Shown here: in pieces, positions 37,753-47,291 of the stretch
How the letters are laid out: each line of letters begins with the position of its first letter
Position numbering within the stretch: position 1 is the stretch's first letter
NCBI RefSeq assembly: GCF_009866805.1
Contig: NZ_SIZW01000043.1
Coordinates: 682,001 to 746,000 of the forward strand
Direction: 5' to 3'
DNA: 64,000 bases
Origin: Schauerella aestuarii
GTDB taxonomy: Bacteria; Pseudomonadota; Gammaproteobacteria; Burkholderiales; Burkholderiaceae_B
Translations under genes and position numbers: made by a program
Notes under the pieces: model-generated
Seen by the model: the letters and a program-made list of their open reading frames with translations, nothing else
Database searches by the model: none
Told to the model about the DNA's origin: nothing

Positions 37753-37784
37753 GGATCGCCTTGGATAGAAACAAACAACGCAAT

Positions 37785-37803
37785 AAGAATGGTTTGTATT
37801 ATC
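37785..37803 (-). promoter_or_regulatory. Putative Fur box before the second TonB receptor
   Basis: On the minus strand GATAATACAAACCATTCTT matches the 19-bp Fur consensus at 13 positions by eye, with the left half GATAAT perfect. Confidence 0.5.
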
Positions 37804-37924
37804 CGCTTGCAAACGTCGGCAGGCAACGAGAATGCAGCGGTGCGCAAGATGCCGCCTGCGATCTGTTGGATTTTTTACTCGCGCACGGGGAAGCTGCTCG
37901 CAACCCCCGATTGACGGGCGGCAC

Positions 37925-38410
37925 TTAACGCGTCAACCACTTTTCCATCAAGAAGTTCGTCAGCGTCTGGCCGCGTAGCGGTACCCATTGCTCGGCGGTC
38001 AGCATAAAACCGCGCTTTTCGAAAAATGGCCGAGCGGTCACGCTCGCCTCGGTAATCAAGCGTTGCATGCCCTGGGTGGTGGCGGCCTGTTCGACTTGCG
38101 ACAGCAAGGTGGTGGCGATGCCCTGGCCCTGGTAGTCGGGATGCGCGAACATCATGTTGACGTAGCCGTTTGGCGCCAGATCCGAAAAACCGACGACCGT
38201 GCCGTCGATCTCGGCGACCCAGGTTTGCTGCGTGGTGAGTGCTGCGGTAAAGGCCGCGAGATCCATGTTTTCCGGCGCCCATGCGCGGCGCTGTTCTTCG
38301 GAGTACTCGCCCGCTGCGCCACGATGGACTGCATCATGAAAGATGTCGAGAAGCCGGGGACCATCCTTGTCGTCATAAGGGCGAACGGCAATTTCGGTAC
38401 GAACGGGCAT
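37925..38410 (-). CDS. GNAT-family N-acetyltransferase
   Basis: A 161-residue acetyltransferase with a single GNAT domain. The acetyl-CoA motif A is PDYQGQGIATTLLSQVE, preceded by a strand GYVNMMFAHP and followed by ITEASVTARPFFEKRGFM, typical of ElaA/YafP-like GNATs. The substrate is unknown. The start is ATG 38410, with GGAG nine bases before it; the ATG three codons upstream would abut the same GGAG and is less likely. It lies alone, convergent with nothing, 170 bp from the receptor gene. Confidence 0.88.
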   Translation of the reverse strand: MPVRTEIAVRPYDDKDGPRLLDIFHDAVHRGAAGEYSEEQRRAWAPENMDLAAFTAALTTQQTWVAEIDGTVVGFSDLAPNGYVNMMFAHPDYQGQGIATTLLSQVEQAATTQGMQRLITEASVTARPFFEKRGFMLTAEQWVPLRGQTLTNFLMEKWLTR

Positions 38411-38713
38411 GGGGAGCATCTCCAGAGGGCGGCGGCGCCATTCACAGACACGTCATCGTCGGCGTGTACAGCGGCAGCACCTTGGGGGTGTATAGCACAG
38501 ACTGCGTCCATTGCGCACTCGTATGAAAGACGGAATAGCGCGCATCGCCGGTAACGCGGCATAAGTGCATGACAATCTAATGAAACCACGTGCAGTTTTG
38601 CATGTGGACGGACATCTGTTGCTGTCGCGTCGCCGAACGTTTCTCAACATTCAAACTGTCACAGTCGACAAATAGGATTCGCTTCGCCTCGATTCAACTT
38701 GGAGTCCTAAAAA

Positions 38714-40729
38714 ATGTCGGAAGTGAATAACCAATCTCGTCGTCGCCTGCTCAAGATGCTCAGCGGCGCGCCTGTGTTGCCGCTGGCCAGCTTCGGCTCG
38801 CTGGGTCTGCTCACCGCCTGTGGCGGCGATGACGACGATGACGAGGACACCGGCACGCCCGTCACGCCGCCGCCGGTCGTCACCTTCACCTCGGCTGCAT
38901 TCACGTCCATGGCCGCGCCCAATCTGAGCGATCCCGCCAAGATGGCGACCACCTTGGTCGAGTCGGCGATGGAACTCACATTCAGCGACGGCAGCAAAGA
39001 AACGATGACGCTCGCCTATAAACCGTTTTTCATTACCGGCGACCTCGTGCCGGATGGCAACGGCGGCACGATGTTGTCGGGTGGCTATTACGACATCAAT
39101 AACAAGCCTATTATCGATACGTCGGTGCCGGGCTCGGCGCGTCAATTCTTTTCCAATTGCCCGGACGGCATGTCGATGCTCGCGCTCGAAAATGCAAATG
39201 TGCCCGGCATTACGGGCAAGCCGGTATTCGTCGTGGTGCAGTTCGAATACAACGATCACGATCTGGCCGGCAACAGCACGTACGGTCAACTGCCGTCGCC
39301 GATCGGCGTGCTCACGCTCGATCAGGATCAGGCCACGGGCAACCTGACGCTGGTGAAGTATCACAACGTCGATACGTCTTCGGTGCATGGATTGTGGATC
39401 ACCTGCGGCGCCAGCTTGTCACCGTGGAACACGCACTTGTCCAGCGAAGAGTACGAGCCCGACGCCGCCGCCATCACCAGCACCACGCGCACCGATGCGG
39501 CCGCCCTGAGCGTGAAGAAGAGCTTTGCCGCCTTCAGCCAGCGCGTGTACAACGACCCCGCTATCGCCAAACCGTATCACTATGGCCACATGCCCGAGAT
39601 TACGGTGCAGCCTGACGGCACCGGCAAGGTTGTGAAGCACTACTGCATGGGCCGCATTTCGCACGAGCTGGTCGAAGTCATGCCCGACAATCAGACGGTG
39701 CTGATGGGCGACGATTACACCAACGGTGGCCTGTTCATGTTCGTCGCGGATCGTCCGAAGGACCTTTCCTCCGGCCATTTGTACGTGGCGCGTTATGCCC
39801 CGGGCCTGTCGCTCGATGTGAACGCGGCCGGCGCCGGCATCCAGTGGATCAAGATGGGTCATGCCACCAGTGCGCAGATCGAAGCGCTGGCCAATACGCT
39901 CGTCACCAGCGACATCATGGATGTGCGCGTGGTCGATCCGGTCGATGCGTCGTTCACCAAAGTGTTTTCGGATGGCGTGGCCAACTGGGTCAAGCTGGTG
40001 CCGGGTATGGAGCAGGCGGCTGCGTTTCTCGAAACGCACCGCTACGCCGATCTGTTGGGCGCGAGCATGGCGTTCACCAAGATGGAAGGCACGACCGTCA
40101 ACGCCAAGGACAAGATCGCCTATTCGGCTTTGGCCAACATCCAGGCGTCGATGATTCAGGGCGACAAGACGTGGCGCGCGTCGGCCAATATTGCCTTGCC
40201 CAAGGTGGTCAAGGCAGGCGGCATTCTGGCCCACACCCTGGCCGGTAGCCAGGTCGACACCACAGGCGGCGCCATCGGCAGCGAGTGGGTGCCCACGTCA
40301 TCGAAAATGCTGTTGCTGGGCGAAGACATCGCAGCGGATGCATTGGGGAATACCGCCAACCCGGACAACATCGCCAGCCCCGACAACATCAAATTCTCGG
40401 AAAAGTTGCGCACCTTGTTCATCGGTGAGGACAGCGGCAATCACGTCAACAACTTCTTGTGGGCGTACAACGTCGACACGAAAGCGTTGTCGCGCATCCT
40501 GTCCACGCCGGCCGGTGCGGAAGCCACTGGCCTGCAGGCGGTGGACGAGATCAACGGCTGGACGTACATCACGGCCAACTTCCAGCACGCGGGCGATTGG
40601 GGCGCGATCCACAACGTGGTCAAGCCGGTGCTCGATCCGCTGATCAAGGCCAACTACAAGGACGGCTTTGGCGCAGCGGTGGGCTATATGACGGCAGTGA
40701 GTCTGGAAAAGAAGACGACTGCTGCGTAA
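38714..40729 (+). CDS. PhoX-family phosphatase-like Tat lipoprotein (DUF839)
   Basis: A 671-residue exported protein of the PhoX family (DUF839), Ca/Fe-dependent phosphatases acting on phosphate esters in the periplasm. The N-terminus has a Tat motif (SRRRLLKML) and a lipobox LLTAC with Cys36, followed by the acidic linker GGDDDDDEDTG, so it is probably a Tat-exported lipoprotein. Family sequences include VHGLWITCGASLSPWNTHLSSEE, YHYGHMPEITV and CMGRISHELVEVMPDN. The start is ATG 38714, with GGAG nine bases upstream. A CTGTCAC (38656-38662) resembles half a Pho box but no second half is clear. Phosphate-starvation control is possible, not shown. Confidence 0.88.
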   Translation: MSEVNNQSRRRLLKMLSGAPVLPLASFGSLGLLTACGGDDDDDEDTGTPVTPPPVVTFTSAAFTSMAAPNLSDPAKMATTLVESAMELTFSDGSKETMTLAYKPFFITGDLVPDGNGGTMLSGGYYDINNKPIIDTSVPGSARQFFSNCPDGMSMLALENANVPGITGKPVFVVVQFEYNDHDLAGNSTYGQLPSPIGVLTLDQDQATGNLTLVKYHNVDTSSVHGLWITCGASLSPWNTHLSSEEYEPDAAAITSTTRTDAAALSVKKSFAAFSQRVYNDPAIAKPYHYGHMPEITVQPDGTGKVVKHYCMGRISHELVEVMPDNQTVLMGDDYTNGGLFMFVADRPKDLSSGHLYVARYAPGLSLDVNAAGAGIQWIKMGHATSAQIEALANTLVTSDIMDVRVVDPVDASFTKVFSDGVANWVKLVPGMEQAAAFLETHRYADLLGASMAFTKMEGTTVNAKDKIAYSALANIQASMIQGDKTWRASANIALPKVVKAGGILAHTLAGSQVDTTGGAIGSEWVPTSSKMLLLGEDIAADALGNTANPDNIASPDNIKFSEKLRTLFIGEDSGNHVNNFLWAYNVDTKALSRILSTPAGAEATGLQAVDEINGWTYITANFQHAGDWGAIHNVVKPVLDPLIKANYKDGFGAAVGYMTAVSLEKKTTAA

Positions 40730-40826
40730 CGCAACGCCGGCTCAACGGCGCTCCTGGCCGGACGCCGGCCTCGTCGCCGGCGGCCATCATGGCCGGCGAT
40801 GGGCCTTTGCCCGGCTCGCGCGCAAA

Positions 40827-40860
40827 AAAATGCCACGATGCGAATACATCGTGGCATTTT
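40827..40860. terminator. Bidirectional terminator, phoX-like gene / acnB
   Basis: ATGCCACGATG and CATCGTGGCAT surround a short loop and are flanked by an A-run and TTTT, between two convergent genes. Confidence 0.85.
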
Positions 40861-40912
40861 CATTATCGATCCGCTGCACGAAGCACGCGGATCGAAACGT
40901 TCTAAAGACCGA

Positions 40913-43498
40913 TCAGACTTCGATCACGTCGGCGACGTCTTTGTAGTCGGCGATCTTGTCGAAGTTCAAGTACTGATAGATCTTGTCGCTGTGCTCGGCG
41001 ATGACGCCAACGTCGCTCATGTACTCTTCCTTGGTCGGGATACGACCCAGGCGCGAGCAGATGGCGGCGAGTTCGGCGGATCCCAGGTACACAAACGTGT
41101 TCTTGCCCAAGCGGTTGGGGAAGTTGCGCGTGCTGGTCGACATCACGGTTGCCCCTTCGCGCACCTGCGCCTGGTTACCCATGCACAGCGAGCAGCCGGG
41201 CATTTCCATGCGCGCACCGGCGACGCCGAGCACGCCGTAGTGGCCTTCTTCGGAAAGCTGTTGCGCATCCATCTTGGTGGGCGGTGCCACCCAGAGCTTG
41301 ACCGGAATGTCGCGCTTGCCTTCGAGCAACTTGGACGCGGCGCGGAAGTGACCGATGTTGGTCATGCAGCTGCCGATGAACACTTCGTCGATCTTGGCGC
41401 CAGCCACGTCCGACAGCGTCTTCACGTCGTCCGGATCGTTGGGGCAGGCGACGATCGGCTCGTGCACGTCGGCCAGATCGATTTCGATCACGGCGGCGTA
41501 CTCGGCATCGGCGTCCGGTTGCAACAATTGCGGATCGGCCAGCCAGGCTTCCATCGCCTTGATGCGGCGGCCCAGCGTGCGCTCGTCTTCGTAGCCATTG
41601 GCGATCATCCACTTCAACATCACGATGTTGCTGTTGATGTATTCAATGATCGGCTCTTTGTTCAGATGCACCGTGCAACCGGCGGCCGAACGTTCGGCGG
41701 ACGCATCGGAGAGTTCGAACGCCTGTTCGACCTTCAGATCCGGCAAGCCTTCGATCTCGAGCACGCGGCCCGAGAAGATGTTCTTCTTGCCTTGCTTGGC
41801 CACCGTCAGGAGGCCGGCCTTGATCGCGTACAGCGGAATGGCGTTGACCAGATCGCGCAGGGTGACGCCGGGCTGCAGTTTGCCCTTGAAGCGCACCAGC
41901 ACGGATTCAGGCATGTCCAGCGGCATCACGCCGGTGGCGGCGGCGAACGCCACCAGGCCCGAACCGGCCGGGAACGAAATGCCGATCGGGAAACGCGTGT
42001 GCGAATCGCCGCCCGTACCCACCGTGTCGGGCAACAGCATGCGGTTGAGCCACGAGTGGATCACGCCGTCGCCCGGGCGCAAGGAAATGCCGCCACGGGT
42101 GCTGATGAATTGCGGCAGGGTGTGGTGCGTTTTCACGTCCACAGGCTTGGGGTAAGCGGCAGTGTGGCAGAACGACTGCATGACGAGGTCGGCCGAGAAA
42201 CCCAGGCAAGCCAGATCTTTCAGTTCGTCGCGGGTCATGGGGCCCGTGGTGTCCTGGCTGCCCACCGAGGTCATCTTCGGTTCGCAGTACGTGCCCGGGC
42301 GGATGCCCTTGCCGTCGGTGAGACCGCAGGCGCGGCCGACCATCTTCTGTGCCAGCGTGTAGCCGCGGCCGGTATCGACCGGATCTTGCGGCAGGCGGAA
42401 CAGCGTCGAGGGCGGCAGGCCCAGCGCTTCGCGCGCCTTGCCCGTCAGGCCGCGGCCGATGATCAGCGGAATGCGGCCACCGGCGCGCACTTCGTCAAAC
42501 AAGACATCGGACTTGACCGAGAATTCGGCGATGACCTTGCCGTCTTTCAGGGCACGGCCTTCGAACGGACGCAGTTCGACGACGTCGCCCATGTTCATGT
42601 CGGACACGTCCAACTCGATCGGCAGGGCGCCGGCGTCTTCCATCGTGTTGTAGAAAATCGGGGCGATTTTGCTGCCCAGGCACACACCGCCGAAGCGCTT
42701 GTTGGGCACGAAGGGAATATCCTCGCCGGTGAACCACAGCACCGAGTTGGTGGCCGATTTACGCGACGATCCCGTGCCGACCACGTCGCCGACGTAGGCA
42801 ACCAGGTGACCTTTTTCCTTCAGGCTGTTGATGAATGCCACCGGACCGGTTTTGCCGGGCTCTTCGGGGGTGATGCCATCGCGCGGGTTCTTCAGCATCG
42901 CCAGGGCGTGCAGCGGAATATCCGGGCGGCTCCAGGCGTCGGGCGCGGGCGAGAGATCGTCGGTGTTGGTTTCGCCGGTGACCTTGAAGACCGTGATGGT
43001 CAGGCTTTCCGGTACTTCCGGACGGCTCGTGAACCACTCGGCATCGGCCCAGCTTTGCATGACGCTGCGCGCGTTGGCATTGCCGCCGTCGGCTTTTTCC
43101 TTCACGTCGTGGAAGGCATCGAACATCAACAGCGTTTTCTTCAACGCGTCGGCCGCAATGCCGCCGACTTCGGCGTCATCCAGCAACTCGACCAGCGGGC
43201 CGATGTTGTAGCCACCCAGCATCGTGCCGAGCAGTTCGGTCGCGCGGCTGCGCGAAATCAGGGCACAGCTCTCCTTGCCCAGCGCGACGGCGGCGAGGTA
43301 GGACGCCTTGACCTTGGCGGCATCGTCCACACCGGCGGGCACGCGGTGCGTGATCAAGTCAAGCAGCACCTGCTCTTCGCCGGCGGGAGGCGCCTTCAGC
43401 AGCTCGATCAAATCGGCAGTTTGGGTGGCGGAGAGGGGCAGCGGGGGGATGCCCTGCGCCGCGCGTTCGGCGACATGTTGGCGATACGATTCGAGCAT
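40913..43498 (-). CDS. acnB: Aconitate hydratase B / 2-methylisocitrate dehydratase
   Basis: An 861-residue AcnB, with the HEAT-like N-terminal domain first ([20 protein letters not shown]) and the swivel domain before the cluster domains. The Fe-S cysteines lie in [12 protein letters not shown] and in [15 protein letters not shown]. It makes isocitrate from citrate and, in many proteobacteria, 2-methylisocitrate from 2-methyl-cis-aconitate, which would serve the prpBCD genes in this window. The start is ATG 43498 with AAGG six bases upstream. The putative GntR operator lies 74 bp upstream (43573-43593). Confidence 0.96.
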   Translation of the reverse strand: MLESYRQHVAERAAQGIPPLPLSATQTADLIELLKAPPAGEEQVLLDLITHRVPAGVDDAAKVKASYLAAVALGKESCALISRSRATELLGTMLGGYNIGPLVELLDDAEVGGIAADALKKTLLMFDAFHDVKEKADGGNANARSVMQSWADAEWFTSRPEVPESLTITVFKVTGETNTDDLSPAPDAWSRPDIPLHALAMLKNPRDGITPEEPGKTGPVAFINSLKEKGHLVAYVGDVVGTGSSRKSATNSVLWFTGEDIPFVPNKRFGGVCLGSKIAPIFYNTMEDAGALPIELDVSDMNMGDVVELRPFEGRALKDGKVIAEFSVKSDVLFDEVRAGGRIPLIIGRGLTGKAREALGLPPSTLFRLPQDPVDTGRGYTLAQKMVGRACGLTDGKGIRPGTYCEPKMTSVGSQDTTGPMTRDELKDLACLGFSADLVMQSFCHTAAYPKPVDVKTHHTLPQFISTRGGISLRPGDGVIHSWLNRMLLPDTVGTGGDSHTRFPIGISFPAGSGLVAFAAATGVMPLDMPESVLVRFKGKLQPGVTLRDLVNAIPLYAIKAGLLTVAKQGKKNIFSGRVLEIEGLPDLKVEQAFELSDASAERSAAGCTVHLNKEPIIEYINSNIVMLKWMIANGYEDERTLGRRIKAMEAWLADPQLLQPDADAEYAAVIEIDLADVHEPIVACPNDPDDVKTLSDVAGAKIDEVFIGSCMTNIGHFRAASKLLEGKRDIPVKLWVAPPTKMDAQQLSEEGHYGVLGVAGARMEMPGCSLCMGNQAQVREGATVMSTSTRNFPNRLGKNTFVYLGSAELAAICSRLGRIPTKEEYMSDVGVIAEHSDKIYQYLNFDKIADYKDVADVIEV

Positions 43499-43572
43499 TG
43501 CAGGCCTTGAAAGAGAGGGGTGGAGAAGACGATACGGCGGTGATTTTAGTGCCAACCCGCGCGGACTTCAAG

Positions 43573-43593
43573 GTCTTGTATCTTATATAAGAC
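43573..43593. promoter_or_regulatory. Putative GntR operator upstream of acnB
   Basis: The site reads GTCTTGTA, spacer TCTTA, TATAAGAC: the acnA element with a single change (A to G in the left arm). The 12-bp core palindrome TCTTATATAAGA is conserved. Confidence 0.75.
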
Positions 43594-43718
43594 AGGGCTG
43601 AATTTGACCCTTGTTGCAGGTCTTCCGCAGAGGGCTTGTTATCCTCTAGGGCTTTTCCGGGTACGGTCGTGCGCCGCACCCGGCACTTTTCCCAAAAAAA
43701 TTCACACGGAGGGCGCCC

Positions 43719-46610
43719 TTGCGGGAGATCGCCAACACCACCCCCCATCTTCCTCGAAGCCGCATCCCGGTCTGGGCGCCGTTTCTGTTTATTGTGTTGT
43801 TGATCAGTAGTGTCTGCCTGTGGGCGCCGCGCGCCTGGGCCCAGGCCGACTCGGCCGCACCGTCGGCCGGCTCACCACCATCCGCGCAAGGGAACCCGGC
43901 ACCGGGCACTGCAACGGCGTCCGACCCGGCGCATGTTGCCGCAACGGCTAGCTCTGGCGCAGGCCTGGCTTCATATGGGGCCCTGGCCGACGCCCTCGAA
44001 AACGAATCCTCACGCCGGCAACTGATTGAACAGCTGCGCACGCTGGCCGCCGGGCAACCGGCCGCCACGGCACCGGCGTCGGGCAGTGCTGCACCTGCGC
44101 CGGCTGCGGGCGCAGCGCCGCCTGCCGCGGGATCGAGCCAGGGATCGCCTGCGGCGCCCGCCAAAGGCGCATCGGCCACGGACAAGTCGATCGCCGCGGC
44201 GTCCAACGCCCAGCTCACCTTGCCGGAGGAGCAAGGCGACGCATCGCTTGGCCGGCGCATCGCCGACGGCACACAGGCGTTCGTGGCGGGAATTGCGCTG
44301 GACGTGAGCGAGGCGATCGACACCTTCAAGTCGTTGGGAAGCGGCGGGGGCGCGCGTGGCGTGACCTGGGCGCAGTGGACCCAGGCGCTTACCAGCTTCG
44401 CCATCGTGCTGTTGGCCACGGTGATTGCCTTTGCGGTGTTGCGCGCCTTGGCCCGACTGATTTTCGCGCGCCTTGACGTCTGGGTGGCCAGGGGTGAGGA
44501 CGCTGCGCCGGCCGCTGCACAGATCGGCCCGTTGCCCGACGGTGACGTGGTGGCTTCGCCGCAGGTGGACGACGCGCTTGCCGGGCCGGTCAGTCCGGCG
44601 CATGCCGATACGGTGGCGGCCGCCGCGGCACCGCGCTCTTCGTCGTGCCATCGCGTTTTTCACGCGCGCGGCTGGTACCGTTCCGCGATCGCCATGGGCG
44701 CGGCATTCCTGGTGGATCTCGCAGTCGTGTTGCTTGCCTGCCTGGTGGGCTACGGCGTGGGACTTTTCGGCACTGGCCGGCAGGGCTCGATCGGAACGCT
44801 GGACCTCTTTTTCATCAATGCGTTCATGGCAGTCGAGATCACCAAGGTGCTGATCCGCGTGGTGTTCGCCACGCGCTATGGCCATTTGCGCTTGCTGCCG
44901 ATGGCCGACGATGTGGCCACGTACTGGAATCGCTGGCTGGCGGTGGTCGTGAGCCTGACCGGTTACGGCATGCTGATCGTGGTGCCGCTGGTCAAGGCCA
45001 TGTTCTCGGCCGCAGTGGGGCAGATGCTGGGCCTGCTGATCATGCTTGGCGTCTATATCTATGCCGTACGGGTGATCTGGAGTAACCGCGCGCTGATTCG
45101 TCATCGGCTCGAGGCCCGGGCCGATCGCGCCTCGACGGCGTTTTTCGGCACCCTGATCCGCATGCTGGCGCGCGTGTGGCATCTTGCTGCAATCGCCTAT
45201 TTCACGGTGCTGCTGGTGGTGAGCCAGATCGCGCCGCAGGATGCATTGCCGTTCATGGCGCGCGCCACGGTGCAAACCTTGATTGCCATTGCGATCGGCA
45301 TGCTGCTCTCGTCGATCCTGAGTCTGGCGCTGTCGCGGCCGCTCCGGCTCTCGGACGACATGCGGGCGCGTTTGCCCATGCTCGAGGCCCGGCTCAACGC
45401 GTACGTGCCCGCCACGCTCAAGGGCATACGGATGCTGATCCTGATCGCCGTCGTGCTCGTCGTGTTCGATGCGTGGCAGGCCTTCAATCTGGCGGTGTGG
45501 ATTGCTTCGGAGAGTGGGCGCGCAACGGTGAGCACGGTAATTCACGTGGCGATCATTCTGCTGGTCGCCGCCCTGGCCTGGACGGTGATTGCCAGCATCA
45601 TCGAGCATCGGTTGAGTGTGTCGTCAGGCAAGGGCGCGCCCAGTGCGCGCGAGAAAACGCTGCTGTCGCTGTTCCGTAACGCTGCGTTGATCGTGATCGT
45701 GACCATGACGATCCTCATTCTGCTGTCGCAGATCGGCATCGATATCGCGCCGCTGATCGCAGGGGCCGGCGTGGTTGGCCTGGCGATCGGTTTCGGCGCG
45801 CAGAAGCTGGTGCAGGACATCATCACAGGCGTGTTCATCCAGCTCGAAAACGGCATGAATCAGAACGATGTGGTCGAGGCGGCAGGTGTATTCGGCACGG
45901 TCGAGAAGCTGACGATCCGGTCGGTGGGCATTCGCACGCTGGATGGCGGTTACCACCTGATTCCGTTCTCGTCAGTGACCACGGTCGCCAATCACATGCG
46001 CGATTTCTCCTACCACTTGGGCGAATACACGGTGGCCTATCGCGAAAGCGTGGACGATGCCATGTATCACCTGGAACAAGCGTTTGAAGAGTTGAAGCTG
46101 GATCCCGTGCTCGCGCCGGAGATCCTGGAAGACATGACGATCCCGGGCGTGACGGCGCTCAACGAGCGCGGTTTCACGATCCGTGTGCTGATCAAGACGA
46201 CGCCGGGCATGCAGTGGGCCGTGCAGCGGGGCTACAACCGGTTGGTGAAAAAGCACTTCAATGCTGCCAACATCGAGTTGCCGTATCCGCATACCGTCGT
46301 GTATTTCGGGCAAGACAAGCGGGGCGCGGCGCCTGGCGCCAACGTCAATCTGGCGCAAACAGCGGGCGAGGAGGGCACCGATCGCGCTTTGCCGCCGGGC
46401 AATGCGCTGGGCCGGCCGGTGCGGGTTCAGGTGGCGGAAAACGCCCCTGCGCCGGGGCATACGCCTCGGCCGTTGACGCGTGTGCCGGCTTCGTCGGCCG
46501 AGGATGTATTGGGCAACGAACTCGATACGGTGGTGGATGAAGACGGCGAGCCGCGCGAGGATGTCGAGAAGCGCGAGCCAACCCGGCATAACGACGGGCG
46601 TCAGTCTTAA
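43719..46610 (+). CDS. Large MscS-family mechanosensitive channel
   Basis: A 963-residue inner-membrane channel subunit. A signal sequence ending near RAWAQA is followed by about 170 Ala/Pro-rich periplasmic residues. About 8-10 membrane helices occupy residues 215-700. The last of these has the pore-lining pattern APLIAGAGVVGLAIGFGAQ, then the beta domain DIITGVFIQLENGMNQNDVV and the C-terminal alpha/beta domain. The final 90 residues are charged and Pro-rich. Its size puts it with the YbiO/MscK-like group. The start is TTG 43719, supported by GGAGG six bases upstream. It probably opens under membrane tension to release solutes. Confidence 0.9.
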   Translation: MREIANTTPHLPRSRIPVWAPFLFIVLLISSVCLWAPRAWAQADSAAPSAGSPPSAQGNPAPGTATASDPAHVAATASSGAGLASYGALADALENESSRRQLIEQLRTLAAGQPAATAPASGSAAPAPAAGAAPPAAGSSQGSPAAPAKGASATDKSIAAASNAQLTLPEEQGDASLGRRIADGTQAFVAGIALDVSEAIDTFKSLGSGGGARGVTWAQWTQALTSFAIVLLATVIAFAVLRALARLIFARLDVWVARGEDAAPAAAQIGPLPDGDVVASPQVDDALAGPVSPAHADTVAAAAAPRSSSCHRVFHARGWYRSAIAMGAAFLVDLAVVLLACLVGYGVGLFGTGRQGSIGTLDLFFINAFMAVEITKVLIRVVFATRYGHLRLLPMADDVATYWNRWLAVVVSLTGYGMLIVVPLVKAMFSAAVGQMLGLLIMLGVYIYAVRVIWSNRALIRHRLEARADRASTAFFGTLIRMLARVWHLAAIAYFTVLLVVSQIAPQDALPFMARATVQTLIAIAIGMLLSSILSLALSRPLRLSDDMRARLPMLEARLNAYVPATLKGIRMLILIAVVLVVFDAWQAFNLAVWIASESGRATVSTVIHVAIILLVAALAWTVIASIIEHRLSVSSGKGAPSAREKTLLSLFRNAALIVIVTMTILILLSQIGIDIAPLIAGAGVVGLAIGFGAQKLVQDIITGVFIQLENGMNQNDVVEAAGVFGTVEKLTIRSVGIRTLDGGYHLIPFSSVTTVANHMRDFSYHLGEYTVAYRESVDDAMYHLEQAFEELKLDPVLAPEILEDMTIPGVTALNERGFTIRVLIKTTPGMQWAVQRGYNRLVKKHFNAANIELPYPHTVVYFGQDKRGAAPGANVNLAQTAGEEGTDRALPPGNALGRPVRVQVAENAPAPGHTPRPLTRVPASSAEDVLGNELDTVVDEDGEPREDVEKREPTRHNDGRQS

Positions 46611-46627
46611 AGCGCGGCGAAAGCAAA

Positions 46628-46667
46628 AAGGGCACGCCCGACACTTCAGGTGTTCGGTGTGCCCCTT
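46628..46667. terminator. Terminator between the MscS gene and a small convergent gene
   Basis: AAGGGCAC pairs with GTGCCCCTT and CCGACAC with GGTGTTCGG. The minus strand ends in CCCTTTTTGC, so it chiefly serves the minus-strand gene; it can also stop the channel transcript. Confidence 0.75.
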
Positions 46668-46711
46668 CAGCCGACCGCCAGCGGATCAACCGCAGCGATC
46701 AACTTTGGCCA

Positions 46712-46939
46712 TCAGTTGGCGCGGTAGGCCGAAATCACCGGATGCTGCTGTCGGCCGGCGCGTTGCGCGCGAAGCGTGTCCTGCACCATCCAGGCGAAAG
46801 CGCCAAGCACGTGCGCCGCGCGGCCGGCGAATCGGCCGACGCTCGGTGCGATCTGTCGTGCATGCTCAGCTTCCACTTCGACGAGGCTGCGTTCCAATGT
46901 ATCGGTAAGACGGGCATTGGCGAGTGACTTGATGCTCAT
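46712..46939 (-). CDS. Small hypothetical protein
   Basis: A 75-residue protein that I cannot assign. It is basic, with an amphipathic or weakly hydrophobic middle (GRFAGRAAHVLGAFAWMVQD) that could lie on the membrane. The end reads GRQQHPVISAYRAN. It is supported by a good ribosome site (GGAG six bases before ATG 46939), a promoter-like sequence upstream and a terminator downstream. Too short for the reading frame alone to be proof. Confidence 0.6.
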   Translation of the reverse strand: MSIKSLANARLTDTLERSLVEVEAEHARQIAPSVGRFAGRAAHVLGAFAWMVQDTLRAQRAGRQQHPVISAYRAN

Positions 46940-47291
46940 GGTCTTCTCCCTGAGAAGTCCTGCTGCGTGGGTGAGTCTTCATCTTATGCTCATCGTATTG
47001 CAGTGCAATATAAATTTTCGACTTCACGATAAAGTGTTGCCGTAATGCAGCGAAGTCAATGACTTAGGCTTCCGGCTTAACGTTATGCGCTGCACCAACA
47101 TCAAGATGGGGGATACGTGGGAATGGGATGAGCAAGGCCGCGGCATAGCGCTTGCTAACGTAACCGCCATCGCGTCGGGGTCGGACTGGCGTCAAAGGTC
47201 TATATCGCTCATGCAGATGAGGCCGCGACGCTTTTCCGATGCCGTACGTTAAATCGCAATCCGTCCTGCTGGGCGAAAATAGGAGTGTTCT
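46940..47291. other. Divergent intergenic region
   Basis: This 352-bp gap separates the small minus-strand gene from the exported-protein gene. It is more AT-rich than its surroundings. It contains the promoter-like sequence below and the palindrome ATTGCA-G-TGCAAT (46997-47009). Long frames on the minus strand that cross it are antisense to the exported-protein gene and not credible. Confidence 0.5.
46981..47008 (-). promoter_or_regulatory. Putative sigma-70 promoter of the small gene
   Basis: On the minus strand TTGCAC (-35) is separated by 16 bp from TAAGAT (-10), about 40 bp before ATG 46939. The -35 overlaps the palindrome ATTGCA-G-TGCAAT, a possible operator. Confidence 0.4.

Noticed and set aside
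38656-38662. Pho box before the PhoX-like gene
   Set aside because: Only one half-site (CTGTCAC) is clear; the second copy at the expected 11-bp spacing is missing.
40799-43510. 903-codon frame opposite acnB
   Set aside because: It is the longest shadow frame in the window, entirely antisense to a complete aconitase B gene, and His/Arg/Gly-rich without motifs.
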